From: Dehalococcoidia bacterium
GTDB lineage: Bacteria; Chloroflexota; Dehalococcoidia; Lucifugimonadales; UBA3495
Length of the DNA stretch: 33,300 nt
Reading direction: 5' to 3'
NCBI GenBank assembly: GCA_022451925.1
Contig: JAKUNL010000004.1
Location: forward strand, 24,231-57,530
A program made the translations under genes and the position numbers. Below the pieces are notes generated by a model that saw only the letters and a list, made by a program, of their open reading frames with translations, was not told where the DNA came from and ran no database searches. Of the stretch, positions 25,398 through 33,300 are shown in pieces (positions within the stretch are counted from its first letter, which is position 1; the number at the start of each line of letters is the position of its first letter).

Positions 25398-26042
25398 TTG
25401 GAGAAGACCGTATCCGATTTCCAGACACTTGTTCATGTTCGACTAGGGCGGGTGCCAGCCATTTCTTCAGCGGTTTTAATAGTAATCATGGCCAGCGTGT
25501 TCTTAATTGCTTGTGGTGGTACAGCATCGACCACAGTCGATACTATCGATGCCGCCAACTTTGAGGATTACCAAGCTGATGATGAAACGCCGATCTGGCG
25601 TTACGTGAACAGTGGCTGGGTCGTGCCCGTCAAAGAAAAATATTCGGACGCTTTCTCCAGAGATTTGAGGGTTGTAATCATCACGAGTGACGCGGAAATG
25701 CAGCAATTCAACCGCGAAGTCATAAGCAAACGCACTAACGGAACTGGTGCCACTCTGGGTCGACCTAAGTATCCGGAATCGGTAGTCGTGGCCGCGTATC
25801 TACTGTGGCTGCCTGTTAAAGGAGACCCATTATCCGTTGTTGGAATGGCCATCGAAGGGAATCGGGTCGTGGTTGACCTGGAGCTTGAGGAGGATGCGCA
25901 AGGTCGGGAGCTGCCGTATCTCTATGCTCCAATGACTATGGTGATGGTTGACCGTTCGGAGTTGCCGCTTAATGGGCCAGTGGACTTCGCATTCATGTTA
26001 GATGGTGACCTGATGGCTACAGCCCGTGATAGCCTAAGGTGA
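25398..26042 (+). CDS. Putative lipoprotein of unknown function
   Basis: The 214-residue product has a hydrophobic stretch (SSAVLIVIMASVFLIAC) ending in a lipobox, LIAC followed by GG, with Cys at about residue 39, so it is probably lipid-anchored outside the membrane. TTG 25398 has GGAG five bases upstream and keeps two arginines before the hydrophobic core; a GTG at 25452 would remove them. The mature part has an acidic linker and then a mostly beta pattern (ESVVVAAYLLWLPV, NRVVVDLELEED, MTMVMVDRSELP) faintly like PrcB-type domains, though I cannot assign it. A hairpin follows the stop. Confidence 0.75.
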   Translation: MEKTVSDFQTLVHVRLGRVPAISSAVLIVIMASVFLIACGGTASTTVDTIDAANFEDYQADDETPIWRYVNSGWVVPVKEKYSDAFSRDLRVVIITSDAEMQQFNREVISKRTNGTGATLGRPKYPESVVVAAYLLWLPVKGDPLSVVGMAIEGNRVVVDLELEEDAQGRELPYLYAPMTMVMVDRSELPLNGPVDFAFMLDGDLMATARDSLR

Positions 26043-26059
26043 ATCAATCACAGTGAGGG

Positions 26060-26111
26060 ACCGTAAATAAAAGGGTCCCCAATTTCTCGGAATATTCCTT
26101 CTATTTACGGT
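26060..26111. terminator. Hairpin between convergent genes
   Basis: Arms at 26060-26074 (accgtaaataaaagg) and 26097-26111 (ccttctatttacggt) pair at 14 of 15 positions around a loop of about 22 bases. It lies between the lipoprotein stop and the stop of the convergent minus-strand gene, so it may terminate both. A competing smaller GGACC/GGTCC stem uses the left arm. Confidence 0.55.
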
Positions 26112-26139
26112 TTCGTGGGTTGGGTTTGATTGCTAGCCT

Positions 26140-26688
26140 CTATTCAGGGATTTCAGATACCATACCCTCGCCGAGTTCCACATCCATGGTGGCTAAAACC
26201 TGTGCTACTAGCATGTAATGGCCTACCAACACGGCCAGATGCAGAGTATCTTGCTCGCCGAATCGGTCTACTAGAGCCTTATAGGTAGAGGCGCTCACCT
26301 TATGTTCTTGAAGCATCTCTTTTACGTAGCCGGTCAATAGCGCTTCATCACCTTCCAAACCGTTCGGGGCAGCGCCTGTTGCGATGATCTTTATGGTCTC
26401 GTCAGAGACACCCGCAGCACGGGCCAGCCTAGCGTGGGCGGAGAACTCGTATTGAGACCGCATCTCCCGAGCGGTAGCAATAATCACAGTCTCCTTCAAG
26501 GACTCTGGAATTGTGAACTCATAGCGCACGAAGGCACCGGTGTCAGCCACCCGTGCCGCTAGTTTGGGGCTGTGCAGCAGCACGCCGTATGGTCCACGAA
26601 TGCTTCCTCGGGTGCCTACTATTGAGTCGAAATATTCGTAGTCTTCTGGATTTAGTTGTTCCCTGGTCACCGCAGGTAGTCTAGCCAT
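26140..26688 (-). CDS. Carboxymuconolactone decarboxylase family protein
   Basis: A 182-residue protein of the CMD/AhpD-like all-helical superfamily. Typical segments are GTRGSIRGPYGVLLHSPKLA, a VRYEFTIPESLKETVIIATA helix, YEFSAHARLARAAGVSDETI, and EQDTLHLAVLVGHYMLVAQV. No CxxC pair is present, so it is not a peroxidase-type AhpD; it is closer to the decarboxylase-like members, whose substrates are mostly unknown. GGAGA precedes ATG 26688. It lies downstream of the SMP-30 gene on the same strand, 149 bases away, and may be cotranscribed. Confidence 0.85.
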   Translation of the reverse strand: MARLPAVTREQLNPEDYEYFDSIVGTRGSIRGPYGVLLHSPKLAARVADTGAFVRYEFTIPESLKETVIIATAREMRSQYEFSAHARLARAAGVSDETIKIIATGAAPNGLEGDEALLTGYVKEMLQEHKVSASTYKALVDRFGEQDTLHLAVLVGHYMLVAQVLATMDVELGEGMVSEIPE

Positions 26689-26837
26689 TATGTTTCTCCT
26701 TTGTGTTTGTGAAAGTTAATTTGCAAGGGAGGTGTGCCCTTAATCTCCGACTATTTTAAAAGTCTCGTCTTTGTCGGGTTTAACTTTCCTTAATTTTAAA
26801 TGGAAAGGTATTTTTGATTTTCTAAGGTGGTTAGTAG

Positions 26838-27749
26838 TTAGCTTTTCTTCACGGCTGGCACTGGGTTGCCTGGGATGTTTACTTTGACTGAACCCAGGTG
26901 GTTTCGGCTGGTGAAGTAGAGGGTCTTCCAATCGTCTCCTCCGAAGGCCAGGTTGGTGGTGGCGCTGGCACCGTGGCGGATGATTCCTAACTTTTTACCA
27001 TTGGGATCGAATACATATAAACCGCCGGAGCCTCCGGTGTAGATGTTTCCTTCAATGTCCACTTTCATGCCGTCTGGGACACCGGGTTCGTTACCGTTGA
27101 CGTCAATGATCACCTTGTCACTCTGCTTGGCTAGTGTGCCGTTGGGTTGGACCTCAAAAGACCGGATGTGTCCTCTTCGAGAATCGTTGACATAGAGGAT
27201 GCTCTCGTCTGGAGAGAACATCAGACCATTGGGTACGATGAAATCGTCGATCAACAGTGTGAGTGTCCCCAGATCAGGTGAAACGCGGTAGACACCTGAG
27301 AATGTGAGGTCCCATTGTTCTGCGGGATGAGGACTAGTCCAGGGGTCTGTGAAATAGATACTGCCATCCGATTTCACAACAACGTCGTTGGGCCGGTTTA
27401 GGCGGCGGCCTTGGAAGCTGTTGGCGATGACAGTTACGCTGCCGTCTACTTCTTGGCGTGCGACGCGGCGGCTGTCGTGTTCGGCGGACACCAGGCGCCC
27501 TTGCAGATCTCGTGTTAGACCATTGGCCCGATTGGTTCCTTCCAGGAAAACAGTGGTATCTCCGCCTGGTGTGTGTTTCATCCTTCGGTTGTTGTGGATG
27601 TCGCTAAACAGTAGATAACCACCCTCCTGCCACCAGAGTGGGCCTTCAGCGGGCCCTTCTGTTCCGCCAAACCCGTCGGCCAGCTCCAAAATGGGCTCGT
27701 CGGTTGATATGATTTTGGACAATTCCGGGGCAAACTGCTCTATGGGCAT
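26838..27749 (-). CDS. SMP-30/gluconolactonase family protein
   Basis: A 303-residue six-bladed propeller protein likely to hydrolyse a lactone. Candidate metal ligands lie in TEGPAEGPLWW, RLNRPNDVVVKSDGSIYFTD, NGLMFSPDESILYVNDS and PDGMKVDIEGNIY, matching the Glu/Asn/Asn/Asp pattern of the family. No signal peptide. AGGAGGGG precedes ATG 27749. The upstream leader holds an 8-bp palindromic hairpin and a TATAAT box. The actual lactone (sugar or aromatic-derived) cannot be inferred. Confidence 0.88.
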   Translation of the reverse strand: MPIEQFAPELSKIISTDEPILELADGFGGTEGPAEGPLWWQEGGYLLFSDIHNNRRMKHTPGGDTTVFLEGTNRANGLTRDLQGRLVSAEHDSRRVARQEVDGSVTVIANSFQGRRLNRPNDVVVKSDGSIYFTDPWTSPHPAEQWDLTFSGVYRVSPDLGTLTLLIDDFIVPNGLMFSPDESILYVNDSRRGHIRSFEVQPNGTLAKQSDKVIIDVNGNEPGVPDGMKVDIEGNIYTGGSGGLYVFDPNGKKLGIIRHGASATTNLAFGGDDWKTLYFTSRNHLGSVKVNIPGNPVPAVKKS

Positions 27750-27775
27750 GTTCCCCTCCTTTCGAATCGGTCTCT

Positions 27776-27801
27776 AGGCCGGATCATTTTGTGTCCGGCC
27801 T
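27776..27801 (-). promoter_or_regulatory. Palindromic hairpin in the SMP-30 gene leader
   Basis: A perfect inverted repeat AGGCCGGA/TCCGGCCT (27776-27783 and 27794-27801, 10-base loop) lies between a minus-strand TATAAT (27816-27821) and the ribosome site of the SMP-30 gene. It could be an operator or an mRNA hairpin. No clear -35 accompanies the TATAAT. Confidence 0.45.
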
Positions 27802-27862
27802 GAAATTACTGGGAGATTATAATACGAAATTCTTGACTGCGCGTCGCGTCTCTTCTGTCGGC

Positions 27863-27891
27863 TTGACTGGTTTACTTTGTAGGGCTATTCT
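27863..27891 (+). promoter_or_regulatory. Sigma70-like promoter of the VOC-NIPSNAP unit
   Basis: -35 TTGACT (27863-27868), a 17-base spacer and -10 TATTCT (27886-27891). The expected start near 27898 leaves about 57 bases of leader with GAGGAGG before ATG 27955. Confidence 0.65.
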
Positions 27892-27954
27892 GCCTCTAAT
27901 CTGCGATGGATTACCGCGCTTATTTTGCAGATTGATCAGTTGAGGAGGCGGACC

Positions 27955-28311
27955 ATGGCCCTGAACTTAAACCACGTACACTTGAAGACCCCAGACCCGC
28001 AGAAGACTGCCCAGTTCTACATCGACACGCTTGGTGCAACCAAGGTTGAAGACGTCGGAGACATTGGCGTGCGATTGAACTTGCATGGGCTCACCCTGAA
28101 TGTAACGAAGCATATCGAGACTCAGACTCGAGACCAGAAATACGGTATCGAGCACATCGCCATAGATGCCGACGATATCCAGGGAATGATTGACAGCTTG
28201 AAGGGTAACGGAGCCAAGATTCTTGAGGAGACATCCATCTCTGGAGGCCGTCGAGTGGTGTTCTTTGAAGGCCCCGATGGCGTACAGCTTGAATTTATTG
28301 AAAAGAAGTAA
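27955..28311 (+). CDS. VOC superfamily (glyoxalase/dioxygenase-like) protein
   Basis: A 118-residue single vicinal-oxygen-chelate module. Candidate metal ligands are His7 or His9 in LNHVHLKTPD, His in YGIEHIAIDADD, and Glu in GVQLEFIEKK. The RRVVFFEGPDGVQLEFIE ending is typical of the family. Members are glyoxalases, ring-cleaving dioxygenases or epimerases; this one cannot be assigned. ATG 27955 follows GAGGAGG, so the in-frame start at 27925 is rejected. It precedes the NIPSNAP gene by 24 bases. Confidence 0.88.
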   Translation: MALNLNHVHLKTPDPQKTAQFYIDTLGATKVEDVGDIGVRLNLHGLTLNVTKHIETQTRDQKYGIEHIAIDADDIQGMIDSLKGNGAKILEETSISGGRRVVFFEGPDGVQLEFIEKK

Positions 28312-28335
28312 TTTCGATGCAATAGGAGAAACACT

Positions 28336-28989
28336 TTGATTTACGAACAAAGAATCTATAAAGCGGTGCCGGGCAAACTGCCAGCCATCAATAACAGGTT
28401 CGCCAACCATACCTGCGCATTTTTTAAAGAGTTTGACATTGGAATGGTTGGCTTCTGGAACGATGAGATCGGCGCAAGTAATCAATTGACCTACATCACT
28501 AGTTTTGAGAGCATGGCCGACCGGGAAGAGAAATGGAACGCTTTTCAGGCTCATAAACCCTGGCAAGAAGTTCGGGCGGAGACTGAGACGGATGGCCCGC
28601 TGGTCGCACAGGTTATCAACTCTTTCATGGAATTGACGAACTACTCACCCAAACCGTCTTTCAAAACCACATTGCATGAAAAGAGGATTTACGAGGCGAT
28701 GCCGGGAAAGCTGCCTGACTTGCATAATCGTTTTTCGAACCACACCATGGGCTTGTTCGAGAAGCACGGCATCGAAAATGTAGCTTACTGGACCGAGGTT
28801 GTAGGTACCAGCAACCGATTGGTGTATATGTTGGGTTATCCGGATTTGGCCGGACGCGAAAAGGGTTGGTCTGGGTTCCAATCAGACCCTGACTGGCAGA
28901 CCGCTCGGGTTGCTTCCGAAGAAAATGGGGCTCTAGTGAGAGTATCTAAACATTCTATGCTGAGGTTGACCGACTACTCACCTAGGTAG
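28336..28989 (+). CDS. NIPSNAP family protein with two tandem domains
   Basis: The 217-residue protein is an internal duplication. Residues about 1-105 (YEQRIYKAVPGKLPAINNRF, NHTCAFF, FELTNYSP-type end) and 113-217 (EKRIYEAMPGKLPDLHNRF, NHTMGLF, LRLTDYSPR) align along their whole length. Each half is a ferredoxin-like alpha/beta barrel NIPSNAP domain. Bacterial members often sit in catabolic clusters, but a reaction is not established. The TTG at 28336 is fixed by AGGAG seven bases upstream. It is in one unit with the VOC gene. Confidence 0.85.
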   Translation: MIYEQRIYKAVPGKLPAINNRFANHTCAFFKEFDIGMVGFWNDEIGASNQLTYITSFESMADREEKWNAFQAHKPWQEVRAETETDGPLVAQVINSFMELTNYSPKPSFKTTLHEKRIYEAMPGKLPDLHNRFSNHTMGLFEKHGIENVAYWTEVVGTSNRLVYMLGYPDLAGREKGWSGFQSDPDWQTARVASEENGALVRVSKHSMLRLTDYSPR

Positions 28990-29018
28990 GATGTTACCAC
29001 CGAACCAGGTTGCCTTAA

Positions 29019-29050
29019 ATCGGCCCGAATCAGGAGTGGTTCGGGCCGAT
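29019..29050 (+). terminator. Perfect hairpin between NIPSNAP and aminotransferase genes
   Basis: An 11-bp perfect stem atcggcccgaa/ttcgggccgat (29019-29029 and 29040-29050) with a 10-base loop. There is no run of T after it, so it may be a terminator, an RNA-stability element or an operator for the gene starting at 29093. Confidence 0.5.
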
Positions 29051-29092
29051 GTCAATTTCTGGAATTGAGAGCGGTTAATCTATGGGGAAGGA

Positions 29093-30265
29093 TTGATTGA
29101 TGTGGATTTAGAGAAGATTAGAAGCCAGATACCTGTGTTGGCCCATACCGCCTATATGAACACCGGCTGGTCTGGACCGCCGCCTAGGCAGGTTGCTCAG
29201 GCGATGAAGGACCGCATTGACTTGGAACTGGAAAAAGGGCCGATTATGCCTGAAGTCCTTGAAGCAGGTCGAGAGATTCAGTATCAGGCCAGGGAAGCCG
29301 CGGCCAAAGTATTCAATGCCACGGTGGATGAGGTTTTGGTTACCCGAAATACTACAGAAGGTCTGAACATAGTCCTTAGCGGGTTGGACTGGAACCAGGG
29401 TGACGAGATCGTAATCTGTGATATGGAACATGGTTCTGTAATCGCTCCGACTCAGTTGATTGGCCAGCGATACGGGTTGCCAATAAAGGTTGTGCATTTG
29501 GAAATGTCTGACTCCAGTGAAGTCATATTGACTAAGATAGAGGACGCATTAACCTCTAAGACCCGTATGGTATTTATTAGCCACATCTTGTATGCCACTG
29601 GTCGTAGGATGCCAGCTGAGGAACTCCGTAAAGTGACCAAGGATCGAGGTATCCTGCTTATGCTGGACGGTGCTCAGACCGGCGGACACATTGAGTTGGA
29701 CATGTACCGCTCTGGCTTTGATTTCTACTCCATTCCTGGCCAGAAATGGCTGTTGGGTTATGAAGGTTCAGGAGCTCTGTTCATCCGCCGAGAACACTTG
29801 GAGCGGATCCACCCTGCTCATACTGGTGGAAGGGGTATCGCCCGACCTGCAGACGCCAACTATTTCCAGCCGGTATCTGACTCTATGGAGAAGTTCTTGG
29901 GTGGTTCAGTTAGCGTACCGGTGCAGTTGGCGTTCTTGGAAGCTACCAAGTTCGTTCAGGCAGTTGGCATTAAAAACATTGAGGAACGGAATCTCACTCT
30001 AGCGGATTCTGCCAAGGCCAAACTGGCGGAAATACCCGGTGTTACCGTGAATTCACCCTTGGAACGGAGTGCTTCTTCTGGATTGGTCAGTTTTGCGATA
30101 GCCGGTCAGGAGCCGGAGCCCGTAGTTGAACAACTGTGGGCCAATCATCGATTAGTGGTGCGTCAAGTAGGAAACCCTGCAGGGGTAAGGGCCTCGCTTC
30201 ATTTTTTCAATACCGAAGATGAAGTCGATTTGTTAGTTGGAGGTGTCCGTGAACTAGCAAGGTAA
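29093..30265 (+). CDS. Class V aminotransferase family protein (PLP-dependent)
   Basis: A 390-residue fold-type I PLP enzyme of the cysteine desulfurase/isopenicillin N epimerase group. The PLP-lysine is Lys218 in YSIPGQKWLLGYEGSGALF. Other marks are AYMNTGWSGPPPRQV at the N-terminus, VLVTRNTTEGLNIVLSG for the phosphate-binding region, MEHGSVIAP and LMLDGAQTGGHIELDMYRSG (the Asp that holds the pyridine ring). The active cysteine of true desulfurases is not obvious, so an aminotransferase, epimerase or lyase role is possible. TTG 29093 follows GGGGAAGGA. Confidence 0.88.
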   Translation: MIDVDLEKIRSQIPVLAHTAYMNTGWSGPPPRQVAQAMKDRIDLELEKGPIMPEVLEAGREIQYQAREAAAKVFNATVDEVLVTRNTTEGLNIVLSGLDWNQGDEIVICDMEHGSVIAPTQLIGQRYGLPIKVVHLEMSDSSEVILTKIEDALTSKTRMVFISHILYATGRRMPAEELRKVTKDRGILLMLDGAQTGGHIELDMYRSGFDFYSIPGQKWLLGYEGSGALFIRREHLERIHPAHTGGRGIARPADANYFQPVSDSMEKFLGGSVSVPVQLAFLEATKFVQAVGIKNIEERNLTLADSAKAKLAEIPGVTVNSPLERSASSGLVSFAIAGQEPEPVVEQLWANHRLVVRQVGNPAGVRASLHFFNTEDEVDLLVGGVRELAR

Positions 30266-30518
30266 TTAATTCTGTGGAACTCCAAACCTTATTTGGGCTC
30301 CTCTGTCATACACATTATGACGCAAGCCAGACTCATGTTCAGTAATCGAATAGGTATTAGGCCTCTCGTGAGGTGATTGCATGGGTTTGTTTTGCTGTAC
30401 ATACGGTCCTCTGGTGGTTGCCTCCCCAAAGAGAGAATAAGCTGGGAAAACCTGAAACATGCAGTTGAGATGTTGGGATAATTAGTTCCGTTTCGTTTTA
30501 CTCGTTGGTCAATATCCT

Positions 30519-31421
30519 TTATTTCTGTAGCACACCTGGCGGATAGTGCTCTAACCACCAACGTGCGATCTCGTCTCTTCTAGCAAACCAAACGCCTGGG
30601 AAACCCTTGGTGTAGTCTAAGAATCGTTCAACGGCTCTGGAACGGGCTGGACGTCCTGCGATACGGCAATGTAACCCGACTGACATCATTTTAGGGTGTT
30701 CGGAGCCCTCCTGGTATAAGCAATCAAAGGTCTCTTTTAGGTATTCGTAGAAATCAGTAATACTGACCAGGCCACCGCGCCAGAATCGGGCATCATTTGT
30801 CTCCATGCTGTAGGGGACTACCAGCCAGGGCTTTCCCTTGGCATCCACGTAATAGGGCAGGTCATCATTCAGACCCGCGCTGTCATAGATGAACCCGCCT
30901 TCATTAGCAACTAGGTCTCTGGTGTTCAAGCTGGGGCCGTAGCGGGTGAACCAGCCCACTGGGCGCTCGCCGGTGGTGCGTTCCAACGATTCTACCGTCT
31001 TTTTAATGGCCTCTCGCTCTTCGTTGATATCCTTGAGGTGATATTCCTCCCAGCGGTACCCGTGACCACAGACTTCGTGACCCTGGGCAGTGATCTCTTT
31101 GGCGACTTCAGGGTTGCGTTCTAGTGCCAAGGCACAAGAAAAGAATGTTGAGCTGACCTCGTGGCGCTTGAACATGTCCAACAGACGCCAGACACCTACT
31201 CGACTGCCATACTCAAAGAAAGATTCATTGTTCAAGTCCCGGTCCTGGGGTGGCACGGGCGAGGGCACCTCGCCGTTGGTTTCGTGGTGGTCGTCACCAT
31301 CAAGGGTTGAGTATTCAGCTCCCTCTTCGTAGTTGACCACCAATGACACGGCAATCTGAGCTCCGTTAGGCCACTCAATTTTGGGTACATTTTTCCCGTA
31401 TCCGATTAGGTCGCGCTGCAT
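30519..31421 (-). CDS. Polysaccharide deacetylase family protein, PuuE/allantoinase-like
   Basis: A 300-residue NodB-fold protein. The N-terminal segment RDLIGYGKNVPKIEWPNGAQ and NYEEGAEYS match the subgroup that includes PuuE-type allantoinases and HpPgdA-type deacetylases. The active-site region contains EVSSTFFSCALALERNPEVA and HEVCGHGYRWEEYHL. ATG 31421 is chosen because AGGAGG lies eight bases upstream; an in-frame ATG at 31478 has no such site. No signal peptide, so a cytosolic ureide or amide hydrolase is more likely than a cell-wall enzyme. It is divergent from the S9 peptidase. Confidence 0.85.
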   Translation of the reverse strand: MQRDLIGYGKNVPKIEWPNGAQIAVSLVVNYEEGAEYSTLDGDDHHETNGEVPSPVPPQDRDLNNESFFEYGSRVGVWRLLDMFKRHEVSSTFFSCALALERNPEVAKEITAQGHEVCGHGYRWEEYHLKDINEEREAIKKTVESLERTTGERPVGWFTRYGPSLNTRDLVANEGGFIYDSAGLNDDLPYYVDAKGKPWLVVPYSMETNDARFWRGGLVSITDFYEYLKETFDCLYQEGSEHPKMMSVGLHCRIAGRPARSRAVERFLDYTKGFPGVWFARRDEIARWWLEHYPPGVLQK

Positions 31422-31564
31422 GAAGGCATCCTCCTGGATATCGCTTTCTGCTGAGTTTATGTTTAGAAAGCAACACAATTATATATCTGGTCTTCAGTAA
31501 GTCCTATGCTAGACTTCAGGCTGAGCAGAATTGTAATAATTATTCAAGCAAATCAAGGTGGAAT

Positions 31565-33300
31565 ATGGCCAAACCGATCACCCCAGAATTGATATACCAT
31601 CTCAAAACAGTTAGCGATCCAGCTCTTTCTCCAAGCGGAAATTTGCTTGCTTATACCCTAAGTTGGGTAGACGAAGATAGCTTGGGAGCCAGGTCTAAGG
31701 TGATGTTGATGGATCCGGGTAGTGGAACTTCCCAGGAGTTTACTCGAGGAGAAAAAGACTCTGCGCCAAAGTTCTCGCCTGACGGTAGAACTTTGGCGTT
31801 TTTGCGTTCGATTGATGCCGAACATGCTCAGGTTTGGACAATGACTGAGGCAGGTGGTGAAGCACGACAACTAACCCGATTGCCCAAAGGAGTATTTGAT
31901 TACACCTGGTCTCCAGACGGGCAAAGTATGGCGTTGTGTGCTGACGTTGATCCCGAAGGTAGCGACCAAGCTGAGGGATTAGATAGTCTTCCTAAGACCA
32001 CGGTTGTGAGCCGGGTGCGTTATCGATATGACACTGTGGGCTGGCGAGGTGATTCCCACTTCCACATATTTGTATTGGACTTGAAAACGTTGGAGAGCAG
32101 GCAGATTACGGACGGTGATTGGGACGATACCGGTCCAGTCTGGTCCCCAGACAGCTCGCAAATAGCTTTCATGTCTGGTCGTCGCGCAGATCGTGATTTC
32201 ATGGCCTTGAGCGAGGCATATACGGTGTCCGCAACTGGAGGAGAACCAAACCTTGTTTCTGAGGGATTATGTAGTGTGGGGGCTCTGGTGTGGTCGCCAG
32301 ACGGACACCAGTTGGCGGTCGTAGGTTCGGACGCACCCGAGGGCATGGTGTTGTGGCAAGGATGGCTATATGTGTTGGAGGACGGCGAGAAGCCCCGTAG
32401 GCTCACAAGTGATGTGGTCAAACCCTATTTGGGGTTTCCGTCGGTAATGCGCCCGGTTTCGATATATTGGACTGCCAAGGGGCAAATAATCTTCTTGGGT
32501 GAGGTCAGCGGCGAGTCATATTTGTATCAGATTTCAGCTCAAGGTGGGGATATAGATGTGATTTGGGGAGGGGATTGCCTAGCGACTGGACTGACTTTAG
32601 ACGAGGCTGCAGACCAAGCTGTGGTGGTCGTTTCGTCTTCGGATTCTCCGAGTGACTTGATTCAGGTAGATATCTTCATCGGCGGGAGTATTCAGTTATC
32701 GGACCATAACCAAGATTACATAGACGATCACCCTACTGCTACCCTTGAAAAATTCCTGATCATACGTCCGGAGATTGAAGTGGAATGCCGGTTATATTTT
32801 CCGCCGGATTTTGATGAGGGATCGACATACCCGCTGGTTCTGGACATCCACGGTGGCCCTAATGGGGCTTTTTACGACTCCTTTGTTCCTGTCCAGCAGG
32901 TGTTGGCTTCCGCTGGATATTTGGTTTTGGCCGTTAATCCAAGAGGGTCTTCAACCTATGGAAATGAGTTCATGATGTCCGTTTTGAAGGACTGGGGCGG
33001 TGAGGATTACAACGACCTGATGGCGTCGGTTGATCAACTCATCAAACGCCCTTATGTGGACGTGTCAAGACTTGGGGTCCATGGTTACAGTTACGGCGGC
33101 TACATGACCAGTTGGATTGTCGGGCACACTAATCGGTTCAAGGCAGCAGTGGTGGGAGCTCCGTGCATCAATTTGCATAGCATGTACGGCACATCAGACA
33201 TCGGTATTAGCTTTGGAGAAGCACAATGGGGAGGCTCGATAGTGGATGCCACGGACAAGATGTTAGAACGTTCTCCTCTCACTTATGTAGACAGAGTTGA
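31565..33300 (+). CDS. S9 family prolyl oligopeptidase-type peptidase, 5' part (runs off the window)
   Basis: The frame is open from ATG 31565 (AAGGTGGA upstream) to the right edge: 578 codons with no stop. Residues 1 to about 360 are a WD/TolB-like beta-propeller with repeated SPDG-type turns (LSPSGN, FSPDGRT, YTWSPDGQS, VWSPDSSQ, VWSPDGHQ). The alpha/beta-hydrolase part follows with LVLDIHGGPNG, VNPRGSSTYG, WGGEDYNDLM and the nucleophile Ser509 in VHGYSYGGYMTS. The catalytic Asp and His lie beyond the window. No signal peptide, so probably a cytosolic acylaminoacyl- or dipeptidyl-peptidase. Confidence 0.92.
   Translation, partial: MAKPITPELIYHLKTVSDPALSPSGNLLAYTLSWVDEDSLGARSKVMLMDPGSGTSQEFTRGEKDSAPKFSPDGRTLAFLRSIDAEHAQVWTMTEAGGEARQLTRLPKGVFDYTWSPDGQSMALCADVDPEGSDQAEGLDSLPKTTVVSRVRYRYDTVGWRGDSHFHIFVLDLKTLESRQITDGDWDDTGPVWSPDSSQIAFMSGRRADRDFMALSEAYTVSATGGEPNLVSEGLCSVGALVWSPDGHQLAVVGSDAPEGMVLWQGWLYVLEDGEKPRRLTSDVVKPYLGFPSVMRPVSIYWTAKGQIIFLGEVSGESYLYQISAQGGDIDVIWGGDCLATGLTLDEAADQAVVVVSSSDSPSDLIQVDIFIGGSIQLSDHNQDYIDDHPTATLEKFLIIRPEIEVECRLYFPPDFDEGSTYPLVLDIHGGPNGAFYDSFVPVQQVLASAGYLVLAVNPRGSSTYGNEFMMSVLKDWGGEDYNDLMASVDQLIKRPYVDVSRLGVHGYSYGGYMTSWIVGHTNRFKAAVVGAPCINLHSMYGTSDIGISFGEAQWGGSIVDATDKMLERSPLTYVDRV

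Overview
The window reads as a contiguous chromosomal piece of a Chloroflexota bacterium, most likely a Dehalococcoidia/SAR202-type lineage. The basis is gene order (rpsB-tsf-pyrH-frr-uppS-cdsA-dxr-rseP-ispG-proS), a short EF-Ts, a bacterial PAC2 protein and a run of small catabolic enzymes typical of these heterotrophs. The lineage is inferred from gene content and was not tested by a database search. Base composition is moderate, and TTG is used often as a start codon. No rRNA, tRNA, CRISPR array, phage gene or insertion sequence was seen.

Left part (1-5068): the 3' part of secD followed by secF (Sec translocon accessory proteins), a convergent zinc alcohol dehydrogenase, a decayed endonuclease IV (nfo) pseudogene, a small zincin metalloprotease and pgpA (phosphatidylglycerophosphatase A).

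Central housekeeping block (5129-15882): a sigma70-like promoter and leader precede rpsB, then tsf, pyrH, frr, uppS, cdsA, dxr, rseP, ispG and proS. These genes connect translation (S2, EF-Ts, ribosome recycling, ProRS), UMP supply, CDP-diacylglycerol and undecaprenyl synthesis, the MEP isoprenoid pathway (Dxr, IspG) and intramembrane proteolysis. S2 carries long low-complexity extensions at both ends. RseP has a large extra segment after its HExxH helix.

Second translation block (15896-23981): two overlapping small genes of unknown role on the minus strand; pheS-pheT-moeA-hypothetical on the plus strand behind a near-consensus promoter; then, convergent with these, infC-rpmI-rplT on the minus strand. 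infC has no ATG, GTG or TTG at its true N-terminus. The only start that fits is an ATA codon behind a GGAGG ribosome binding site, which recalls the non-canonical, IF3-autoregulated start of infC in enterobacteria.

Right part (24319-33300): accessory and catabolic genes. These are a PAC2-family protein, a lipoprotein, a carboxymuconolactone-decarboxylase-family protein, an SMP-30/gluconolactonase, a VOC (glyoxalase-like) protein, a tandem NIPSNAP protein, a class V aminotransferase, an allantoinase-like polysaccharide deacetylase and a truncated S9 peptidase. Several intergenic hairpins separate these units.

No clearly new multi-gene system is visible. The best leads are the infC AUA start, the frameshifted nfo remnant, the doubly extended S2, the RseP insertion and the unassigned gene pair at 15896-16799.
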